From Lepidodermella squamata (taxonomy: Eukaryota; Gastrotricha), in contig JBLDXI010000007.1 in NCBI GenBank assembly GCA_047495785.1, positions 2,108,001-2,172,000 on the forward strand: a stretch of DNA of 64,000 nucleotides, in the 5' to 3' direction. Positions 35,006-44,313 of this stretch are shown here, piece after piece (positions within the stretch are counted from its first letter, which is position 1; every line of letters begins with the position of its first letter). A program made the translations under genes and the position numbers. Under the pieces are notes generated by a model. That model did no database searches, was not told the origin of the DNA, and worked only from the letters and a program-made list of their open reading frames with translations.

Positions 35006-35533
35006 AATGCGTATTTGTTGTGCTTAGTCAGGTTGAGCTGCAGTATGCACGGCCACTTCAGACCAAGAAATAATCTCTCTGGCTTTATCGTAGAATCTCC
35101 CTTAAATGCTGTGAATATGAGCGTATGTTCTGACGTGTTAATAATGTGAACGTATTTTTATCACGTTTTTCTCGACCATGCGAGTAAATAATGCACTCCA
35201 TCAGCATATTGTGATACAAGATACAACGTGACCAGGCATCGCTTGTAAAAATAATGAGCGGATCTCCCTCGCAACCCCTAGAGTTAAAATATGAGATTTT
35301 GTAATGTTCTGGTTAGTTCTATTGCTCAAATGCCAGTTTGGCCTGAGTTCAATAAGTACCCAAGCAGAGTATCATATAAAGACAACCTTATCCTACGTAG
35401 AATCGATAGCTTTCCGCATGACAGGAAGTTCGGGAGCACATCAACGCTGAAACAGCGTTTTAAGAGGAAATTTAGTATTTTTCGTAAATAATCGCTCAAC
35501 TACAATATCTGCTGCTAGCCGTGGCATCCATCG
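35006..35533. other. intergenic interval between divergent small-membrane-protein genes
   Basis: No supported gene is seen here. A 66-codon plus-strand frame at 35291-35491 has no recognisable features and I do not call it. Confidence 0.45.
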
Positions 35534-36043
35534 ATGGTCACAGCAGAATCTGTAACTTTAACCCCTGATTATGCATCACCAATTTACACGCTCGAAGAGC
35601 AGCCTCCGTCTTGCCGTAATATTTTGTTGTCCCGTGAATCTTTGCCTAGAGTCCTTGCCGAGGTACCTCCGGTTCCAAGAGCACCGTATCCGGACAGGTT
35701 TATACCGATGAAACATTCCCCACTGCGATCTGTGTTCTCAGCGCCGAATCTTGGAGCTTTAAATAAGCGTAATCCGAATCTTGTGAGGCCGCGAATAGTC
35801 GTGACAGATACAGATAACATCGACCACGAGGTGAAAAGGGTTCGAAAAGCTGCAATCGCTTTGGCTGTTATCTCTTTCCTCTTCGGCATTTGGTTCTTTT
35901 CAGTGCCTGGAATCGTCCTAGCGATGAAGAAGGCGAATAAAACTCGCATTTACTTCATTTCACTCAGCCTATCTGCTGTCGGAATATGCATTGGGATTGG
36001 AGTAGGGGCGAGGCTCATGACACTTTTCTCTGGGACAATATGA
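35534..36043 (+). CDS. two-pass small membrane protein, family member A
   Basis: A single exon of 169 residues. A Pro-rich cytoplasmic N-terminus (PPVPRAPYPDRF) is followed by two closely spaced membrane segments (AIALAVISFLFGIWFF and ISLSLSAVGICIGIGV) near the C-terminus, with a short basic loop between them. The layout and hydrophobic pattern match proteins B (43703) and C (49765) in this window. The architecture recalls CD225/dispanin-type proteins, but I see no diagnostic motif, so this is an analogy rather than a family call. Confidence 0.65.
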   Translation: MVTAESVTLTPDYASPIYTLEEQPPSCRNILLSRESLPRVLAEVPPVPRAPYPDRFIPMKHSPLRSVFSAPNLGALNKRNPNLVRPRIVVTDTDNIDHEVKRVRKAAIALAVISFLFGIWFFSVPGIVLAMKKANKTRIYFISLSLSAVGICIGIGVGARLMTLFSGTI

Positions 36044-36576
36044 TGACTTTGAATGCTGAGTCATTTTGACAGCAATTTTTCCACTGTCATGGTTTTTTCG
36101 AAGTAAAAAGGCTGGATTATGCAGAGGCCGAATCGTGATTTTTTGAACTGTTTCGATTTTTGCTTCAACAGGACGAAAGACGAACTACGAAGAGGGAGCC
36201 AATGAACCGGATGGCTGCAAAATGCGTACATTTTAGATGCATTTTCATTGATAGAGAGGCGCAAAGTGACACCCGTCTGACTCAATGTGAGTTATTTTTA
36301 AAACCCGACATCACTGTTTCAAAAAGAGCCCAAGAAAGTACAACTGTAGCATCTAAATCATCAGCAATCCTACATATCTTTCAGATGACGAAGCACTGCA
36401 TCCGGAAACCAACGTTTTTGTGGATTTTTTGTTAACGCAGGTGAAGCTTTTATTACTCACGAATTGGTAAGAAATTCATATGCTTTAGCACAACAATTTA
36501 ACCTCAGCACGACAGACAGACATTTTATGGTATATAATCGCGCGAAGCGGCATTTACGCATGAAGTTTTTCAATCG

Positions 36577-36885
36577 GTGCTGAGACATTCTGAGATGAAA
36601 GAACCACAGGAAAAGAGCTCCACTTCAACAGCTATCAAATCAATATCAGACGGTTCGTACAACATCGACACTATTTCACGCGAATCGCTGGATAATGCAT
36701 TCAAACCTGTCAATAATCCTACCTACATCATCAGATTGAGTAGTCATGACAACTTGGTATCTACCTCAAAAACCGACCACAGCAGGCTATGGCACCACCT
36801 AGTTGTAACTTTACTGGTGTTTACAATTTTTTTGGTTTTAACTGCAGTGATCACTCTTGTTTTGATCCAATATAATTTTCAATAA
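36577..36885 (+). CDS. small tail-anchored membrane protein 1
   Basis: A single exon of 102 residues. A Ser/Thr-rich N-terminal part is followed by one strong hydrophobic segment (LVVTLLVFTIFLVLTAVITL) that ends 6 residues before the stop, which is the layout of a tail-anchored or single-pass protein. A TATATAAT box lies about 45 bp before the first ATG (about 36530). AATAAA follows the stop directly (36884). A similar protein is encoded at 43078. The function is unknown to me. The flanking intervals 36044-36576 and 36886-37333 show nothing else. Confidence 0.55.
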   Translation: MLRHSEMKEPQEKSSTSTAIKSISDGSYNIDTISRESLDNAFKPVNNPTYIIRLSSHDNLVSTSKTDHSRLWHHLVVTLLVFTIFLVLTAVITLVLIQYNFQ

Positions 36886-37333
36886 AACAACTGATTGCAT
36901 TTTATTCCCACAGAAGTATTCCCACTGTGAAAGGGAAGCAAATATTGGGTTGTCTCATCTCGATCTATTGATTTGCGCAAATTCAAAACCATATATTGAA
37001 TCGCGTGCTCTGGGCAAATTATACATGTTGACAGATCTGTAGAGTTTTGCTTCATGAGTGGGAGATCAAAACGGAACCGCCACTCCACTACCGGTCTTCA
37101 TTCAGCGGAGGCGCATAAATAATCTCAATAAAACAAGTGGTCACAAAATTATGTATGATCAGCCATCACCGGATGAAAGCTCGTTCTGATTTGCATAGAC
37201 CAATTCAATAGGAAACTTGGATTTTTACATTTTTCTCCGAACCCGTAGCAGAATGCATTCACAATCTTTATCAGCTATGAATTAGCGTGAGAGCAGTTGT
37301 TCACCTTACTAGAAGAAGAACTAGATTAACTAG

Positions 37334-39018
37334 ATGAAGAAAGTTTCGAAGATTTTTATTGTGATCGGGGCCGAAATTGTTTTATTCATCGGACTTTTGG
37401 CCATCGCAAGCATAGACACATTGGACGAGAATGTCAGTTTCATGTCACTAAGCACCAGCAGCCCGCGCCTGAATTCTCGTAGCAGAAAATTAGCCAACAA
37501 CTCTTTAGCTTGGGGTGCCATGTCTGGGCGATTCGCTGCGTATGACGCAAAACGGCGTCAGTTTAACAAATTTTACTCTGCTCGTAAGTTATCCAGCAGG
37601 GATTTCAAGGCCCAGCCTGTTGTGATCGGCAACTCAGATTCAGTTACGATCGCTCAAGAGGTCACTGATTGCGACATCAGGTAGGCATACAACATCTGTC
37701 ACAATATCATTTCGAATAATTATGGCTTCTATAAGGTGTATCTTATTGCCCTCGGTAGAACAAGAGGTAGTAACTGGTGAGCAGCCTGATATGGACGCAG
37801 CTTTCACCCTTTGGCCCTTCGAAAATCGATCGACTGTGTTATCCGTGTATCGTTCGATGGAATCAGCAGCATACGTTAAATTGAATGACCTCGAGACTGC
37901 CAGGCGGCTTTTCGATGTTGTGATGACTGTTCGCCTCGACAGCGACGTGCCAGTTCCTTACTTTTCATGGGCTCTCCACGACTACATGGCTCCTCCGAGG
38001 CGAAAATCAGCCATCGCTCTATCGTCTGCTTTCATTTCAAACTGTGATGCAATGAATTTCCGATTGAAAGCTGTTGAAAATCTTCAAAGTATATCTCCAG
38101 TATTGGTCGATTTTTTCGGCGGCTGTGCGCAGTCACTATACAGACGTAGGCGCAACGCCCTGTATGAGCAGAAAGAACATATCATCGGTAGATACAAATT
38201 TCACCTAGGTATGCCAGGAATTAAGTTGGATTTTGATTGCTTAGTTTTTCTGTTTTGCAGCATTTGAAAACTCGATCGAGACCGATTATGTAACTGAAAA
38301 GTTCTTCCAGGCCCTAAAAGAAGGCACTGTGCCTGTGGTCATTGGTGCGCCTAATATCGCAGATTTTCAACCTTCGAATCAATCAGTACTCGTTATAAAC
38401 ACCTTGGAAGACGTTCAAGCCGTAGCTAATCAAATGATCTCATTGTCGCAAGATGACTCGGCTTATGAAGCCTACCTATCCTGGAAAACAACCGGTCCAT
38501 CTGCTCAATTCCTGGCCCTTGTAGACCTTGCTAATGTTCACTCGAATTGTCGACTATGCATCCATGTGGCTGATCGCATTCGGCAGGCTGAATTTAAGCA
38601 AATTTCAGCCTCAGGCTGCATGTCTTACGGTAGTCCGTATCATCTTCATTTCTTTGTTCGAGAGCGTGGGAAATTCGACTTTCTCGACGCGTTCGTCTCA
38701 ATTGAGCAAGTTAATCTCGATAGCATTCAAACCGCTATCTCAGAAGCTTTTAGCTTCAATTCTGAAAATGACCCACTACAGCCGTTTTTATATCGACCAA
38801 TCTGGAGCAACTTTCGCGACGAAACAGGAAGAAGGTTAAACTCAACTATAGCTCACCCACGTTTCAAATTATACAAAATTTACGAGGCTCTCGGGCCTGC
38901 TCAACTAGCAAATCAAAGAGGTGCTTTGTACGGCGATGATGCTTTGGACTCTGATGTAAAGGTGACGCATTTATTTCAAAATCGTGAATGTATCTACCTT
39001 GAAGCAATTCTAATATGA
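37334..39018 (+). CDS. plant-type core alpha-1,3-fucosyltransferase, intact copy 2
   Basis: Three exons join in phase to 525 residues: 37334-37680, 37736-38208 and 38261-39018 (TGA). It is a type II Golgi protein (IFIVIGAEIVLFIGLLAIA anchor). The catalytic region follows the order of plant core alpha-1,3-fucosyltransferases: RSMESAAY, LDSDVPVPYFSWALHDYM, AFISNCDAMNFRLKA, the GDP-fucose motif (FENSIETDYVTEKFFQAL, VPVVIGAPNI), WKTTGPSAQFLALVD, NCRLCIHVADRIR and FVRERGKFDF. Such enzymes add fucose in alpha-1,3 linkage to the core GlcNAc of N-glycans. The C-terminal CRLCI region is a hallmark of the plant-type group as I remember it. Animal core fucosyltransferases normally look different. The two introns show that it is a resident nuclear gene. 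It is convergent with receptor 3, with 62 bp between the stops. Confidence 0.88.
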
Positions 39019-39080
39019 GTCAAACATTAAAATTGGCGGCGCCTGTAAGCATTTAATGCCATTTTTCATTCGTGAATGAG

Positions 39081-42000
39081 TCACTTGGGCAAACTGGAGC
39101 TGGAGCTTGGCTCCGAGTCTAAACCTGTTTCTTTAGAGCCAGTGTTGAGGGAACCGGGCTGAGAGTCGAATTTGGATCCTGGCTGTGATGGAGGCTGGGA
39201 ATCATTGTTCGGAGCGGGAGTAGAAATCTCTATCTTTGGCATATCTTTATTGTTAATACGTCTCTTCGGTCGAGTTTGAAGATAATAGCCTTGCCGGAAC
39301 TGCAATGACGAACAAATTGGAATGATAATGCAAATAGGCCTAAAACAAACTTACCTTAGGTAAAAATACTGTCCCTAGGCTTATGCACACGATAACAACG
39401 GAAGTGAATGCGATGCCGGTTTGAACAACACTTCCGTTGTTGTTGAAGAAACAGGCAAGGAGAGTGGTTGCGGCAAGTACGAATATGCAGGTACAATAAG
39501 CGGATGTCGACACCAAGTGCAAATCATTCATGTACTCCAGTGAGCTCTGATGAATTTTAAAATAGTTGGATATCATTACTCAACTAAATTCCTTACCGTT
39601 CGAAGATAGAAAGCAAGTGGTATTTGCCTTAAAAGCAATATGGCGTAAATTGTAGCGAAGAGCCCGAGCAGAACGTTTGACGCAAGAGTCGGAGGGAGGG
39701 CACAGACCCTGGTATAATGCTGAATTCGAATGCTATCAACTGCATTTTCGAAGTAATTGTCCACAACTGAAACAGTAAGAGGCTCTACGGTAAACCAGAT
39801 GATACTATAAACCAACATGATCGAAGGGCCGATAGTGCATAGCGGTCGCAGCTTCTTTTTGTAGTCTTCAACACGCTTTCTCTCCCGCTGCTTGAGCGCC
39901 TCTAGATGCGTAGAACGCTGTTTCGATGACCAGTTGCTGTTGAATTTCATTCTTTTTGCTGATTCAAACTTCAGAGTAATAGTTTCACGGATCCAAATAG
40001 CTGCCATCATTTTGACTGACATGGCTGTTATAAGATTGATAAGCCCGATGTTGAGTAGACCAATTGTTGCCATGCACCTTGTCGAAGTGACATCCTGAAA
40101 CTCCGCTGGCGTAGCTAAAACGCCCAGAAGCAAAAACGTATCACTCATTAGAATCTGATAGTTTTGCAGCGGGAATGAGTTCAAAACTGCGCGGTTCTTC
40201 TGGCGAACTTTGACTGCATTGATAGCCGAAATGCAAAAGATTCCAACAAGCAAAGTGGCTGCGATAACTATTGGATTTCAAGAACATTATTGAACAAGAA
40301 ATATTTGGTATATGGACTTGCCTAGCAATATTGTACGGATTGAAGGAGAGATTAAATTATTGCCGATAACAATAGTTCGAATGGAATCATAAGGGGGTTT
40401 GCCTGATTTGGTTTGCCAGATGACTTTTCCTGGGGTATAAAACCACTTTCCTGAGTAGTTCCTCCAGTACGACCCGACCTGCTCAACTTGGATCGTTTCT
40501 ATCAAGTTACTTGTCCCATTCGAACGGCTCCTAATCTGATAAATTGTGGCGTTCCTAATCGCCTTGCTTGCACCGGTAACGTTGTCGAATTGCAGATCAT
40601 ACCCTAGCAGGGTTTTGTATCGGAGCCTATGCAATTCATTTTTGAAAGCTCCCTCAATAACTTGACCATTGTCGCGGAAATTCTTGCTGCCAGTTGCCCA
40701 ATCAATCAAGCTTTCGTTCCCTGAATAAATTACTGAGTTGAAAAGTTAAGTAGATAGCTAAAATAACTTGAATTCAAATAAGATTCCGTAGCATTTAGAA
40801 CTAAGCCACTCGCAACGATTTGGCTGTAGCAATAAGTTCTCCACTCCCACCACAAAGAATTCGTTTCTGGACGTTGAATGCTTGATTTCAAGCGATTTTC
40901 GAAGTCCCGAACCGTCATTCCGAGAGAATCACTCTGAGCTCCTAAAGGATCATCATTCGCCGCGGATGAGAAATCATACAGAAAAGTACTAAGCAAAATC
41001 TAGAAACAATAAGATGCCAATCTCCACCGAATCTAGTTGAAATCAACCCACCTTGAGCAGCATTGCCTCTGTGCACCAGCTTAGCTTATGGCTTCGGTCG
41101 TTCGGGTAATAGATTCCGTGGCCTTCTATAAGGAAGACGTAGCCACTTCCCGATATGTTGTAGCGGTGGAACCAGCAAGCAACTGCGGCGGTATGATACG
41201 TGTTAATCAGAAATATGTTAGAGTCGAATTTTATTGTTTCGACTACAGCAGATTCGAAATCCATCGAAGTTGGATCAGCGTCAGCAACCACCTTTGTAAC
41301 TCCTGCGATCGATATGTTGCGCAATTTCAGCTCCTTGGTAATGCACCCTTCAACCTGTTGAGCAAAACAAGCATTTTTAACACGTAAAATGGAATTTTGA
41401 AGCCAACTTCTTGCCAATAGCTGGTTGACTCAGATATCACAGCAATTTTTCTCCATCCCATTGAGTTGACGAATTCGGCGAGAGCTTGATAGGTGACTTC
41501 TGCCGGCGGGTTCATTACATAAAGATTGCGATACGCATTTCGCATTGATTGAACCTCACGAACTGGCGATATGGCTGTGATCTGAGATGCATTAAAATGG
41601 GATGAGAAAGCCAAGAAATACTGAAAAATCATACTACCCCAATCATCTGATAATGCTGAAGCATCCGCCCAGTGTATCGATGGAGGGAGCACATTGGCCC
41701 TGTCATAATTGGGACACGGTTGATGCCCTGGTCCTCCGAATTAAACCGTCTAACAATTCGCTCGACGCCAGGGTACAGGTAACACTGAGATCGATCAGAG
41801 TATAACAAAAATTATACAATAGGAAAAAATGCTCACCGTATCATCGATAAGCTCTGCCGCAAGCTCGTAATCAGGAAGAACATTGGCCTGCTCTAGGGCA
41901 TCTAGCCCGATCCGTAAAGCTTCAGTGCATAGTGGTCCTAATGGATATATCGATCCGTCTTCAATGAAAACATAGATTGAGATCATGAAGCAATGTCGAG

Positions 42001-42178
42001 ACGAAGTCCTACCGTAATTAATGGATGCTAAGATGTTCAGTCGCACTTTCCCGCTCCTCAAGCCACCTGAGGATGTTATGAGGCCCGGCATTGGTAGAGT
42101 CCAGTTGAACTTCGAATGCTGAGCTTCGATAACTGTGACGAAAGTCGCGAAGATTAAGATTGTATGACACAAGGTCAT
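39081..42178 (-). CDS. class C G-protein-coupled receptor 3 (diverged, multi-exon)
   Basis: Nine exons: 42013-42178, 41837-41958, 41408-41784, 41052-41354, 40768-40999, 40322-40720, 39597-40267, 39355-39546 and 39081-39299 (TGA). They give 887 residues in one frame only if 17 nt (41621-41637) inside the third exon are removed. These 17 nt begin GT and end TTTTTCAG and sit exactly on a codon boundary. A signal peptide, a flytrap domain (IMTGPMCSLHRYTG, WRKIAVISES), seven membrane segments and FLPK at the end of TM7 are recognisable. The first intron matches that of receptors 1 and 2 in position and phase. One intron starts with GC (GCAAGT, after 40322). The C-terminal tail is Pro/Ser-rich. It is the most diverged of the three receptors. 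Confidence 0.8.
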
Positions 42179-43077
42179 TTTTCCAAATTATATTGCAAAC
42201 GACTGGCCGTTTTGCAGGCTTTCTAAGATTATGGGATTCATATTCCGCTGCTCTTTGAAGCTGACAGGTCTTTGCCTCGCATTTAATTAACGTTAATAGG
42301 AAAGTCATTCTTGTTGTCAATTTTCTTGATGGTTCCGCACTTTCCGGGTGTCTTAAAATCCTCCTCAAATTACTTGAACCGACAACCCGATTTCATTCAT
42401 CCTCAAGATTGAACTTGAATATTAATAAGTTCCAAGTTAATTATATCGTTATAAATAAACCCAAGACGTCGGATTGCGAGGTGCGCAGATAATTCGAAAC
42501 GCAGCAGAATGATTGGCCAACGGTTATTGATGCTCGATGAAATGACGTAGGTACCCATTCCTGATGCTGATATTTCTGTATGAATCATGACGCTTGCGTT
42601 CTGCTTTGTAAATTGAAGTCATTGTTGAAAAACTTATTAACGTGGAAGGTGTAAGTTGTTGTCAAATAACGATACTTATGCCGGTATATACTTTTGACCC
42701 CAAGTTCAAAAACTTCGTCACGTTAAAGCTAGTATTATAAATTAGTGAGTCGACTGCTTTGAACAACTATGAAATTTTTAAGGCGACAATTTAATCTAAT
42801 TTAAAGTTTATGAAATATGCCGGGGTCAAACGTGAGTAAATGACTCAAATTTTCATATGATTAAAAGGCACGCCTCTTAGCCATTCTTGTTTGGCTATAG
42901 GACATACTATGATATATACAGTATGCACATACTATGATGAGTAATGTTCACGAAAAATGAACGCCGTTCATTGAGGACTCAATTTGCGGCAATACTTTCC
43001 ACGTTCCTTACACATAAAACGGTTGAAAGATTGCAAATAAAGCTGCTACAAGGAATATATAATAACTTCTCCCAACA
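42179..43077. other. intergenic region between divergent genes
   Basis: No gene is seen here. The region lies between receptor 3 (minus) and tail-anchored protein 2 (plus) and should contain both promoters. A TATATAATAA word lies about 28 bp before the ATG at 43078. Confidence 0.5.
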
Positions 43078-43401
43078 ATGAGCTCATCTTCCGGCTTTCA
43101 TGCGTCACCTCTGACTCAGGACATTGAGCCGTTCGATGGGATGACAAGCATTTTCCCTGGCAGCAACTTGGATTCAAAGGCTCCAACTGCCGGCGACATC
43201 AATGGTTCCCATATCTTCGTCACTTACCCGCCGAATGATGCCGAAAATGACGATGACATTCCGGATGTGAAGCTCGTCGAAAGCGAAACTGGTTGCAAGA
43301 AATCAAATGTTAAATGCATCATTTTCTCAATCATGTCAGTGTATCTATTGCTCAGCTTTGTTATTATCATCCTTGTCTTACATGGCTATGATTATATATG
43401 A
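43078..43401 (+). CDS. small tail-anchored membrane protein 2
   Basis: A single exon of 107 residues. An acidic, low-complexity N-terminal part (DAENDDDIPDVKL) is followed by one hydrophobic segment (IIFSIMSVYLLLSFVIIILVL) that ends 6 residues before the stop. The same layout and size are seen at 36577, with little sequence identity. An AATAAA lies about 20 bp beyond the stop. The function is unknown. Confidence 0.55.
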   Translation: MSSSSGFHASPLTQDIEPFDGMTSIFPGSNLDSKAPTAGDINGSHIFVTYPPNDAENDDDIPDVKLVESETGCKKSNVKCIIFSIMSVYLLLSFVIIILVLHGYDYI

Positions 43402-43702
43402 AAAGCATTTAGGATGCACCCAATAAACAACTAATTACCTAAAATAGGTACATTTGTGCATATTTAGGTATCTTGTATTCAATAAAACGCGCAGATGAAA
43501 TTTCAATGACATTTTATCCTGGAAAAGACCAGGTGGATAGTAAATCTTTTGATCAAAAGAACTTCCATTAATGAAGTTGCCACGCTACAACATGCGCAGT
43601 GCATTGAAAAACCAGGTGCGTATCCCATTTCTGGTTCATCTATAAGACTACACGAACTCGTCCCAATTCTCTCTCATATTTAGAGGTTATGTTAGGCTTG
43701 TT

Positions 43703-44281
43703 ATGGTTGCACCAAACGAGCCTAAACCATCGAGCACTGGCCGGTCCCGAGTCGTTAATGCCGGGTCTAATAACAGCAATGCCTCCCCCAGACTACCCGA
43801 ACCCCCATCCTACAACGACGCCGTTCGAAACCGGCCGCCCTCGATCGCCTACAACGCAACATCCCCGATTCAACCGCAATATCCGACACCCGGGTTCTTC
43901 TCACCCTACCCAACCTATCAGCAAATGGGGCAGAACCCTCATATGATGACACCCCATGGTCGCATGTCGATGATGGCGGCTAGTTACGGCGCCGGGATAG
44001 CGCCGTATCACGACGAGCTTGAAGCGGCGGGTGGTGTGGTTGTAGTCGATGACCCGCAAATTCTAGGCATGCGCCGCGCCGCGCTGCCCCTCGCAATAAT
44101 TGCGCTCATCTTGTGCGCGTGGCCGTGCGCCATGCCGGCGCTCATTTTCGCATGCCGACCGCCCGGCGTCGCTTCCCGCAACGAATACCGATTGGCAATC
44201 ATCCTGGCTGTGCTCGGCATCGTCGGCGGCCTTATCACAGCCGCCCTACTCGTACTCAGATTTTATTTTAGATATTGGTGA
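43703..44281 (+). CDS. two-pass small membrane protein, family member B (PPxY)
   Basis: A single exon of 192 residues. The Pro/Tyr-rich N-terminus contains LPEPPSYNDAV, a PPxY motif that in other proteins binds WW domains of Nedd4-type ubiquitin ligases. Two closely spaced membrane segments (LAIIALILCAWPCAMPALIF and LAIILAVLGIVGGLITAALLV) follow, then a short aromatic tail. The CxxPxAxPAxIxA pattern in the first segment recurs in protein C (49765) and more weakly in A (35534). It is convergent with the next gene, with 32 bp between the stops. Confidence 0.68.
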   Translation: MVAPNEPKPSSTGRSRVVNAGSNNSNASPRLPEPPSYNDAVRNRPPSIAYNATSPIQPQYPTPGFFSPYPTYQQMGQNPHMMTPHGRMSMMAASYGAGIAPYHDELEAAGGVVVVDDPQILGMRRAALPLAIIALILCAWPCAMPALIFACRPPGVASRNEYRLAIILAVLGIVGGLITAALLVLRFYFRYW

Positions 44282-44313
44282 ACAATATTTCAGTAAAAAA
44301 ATGAATGATTTTA

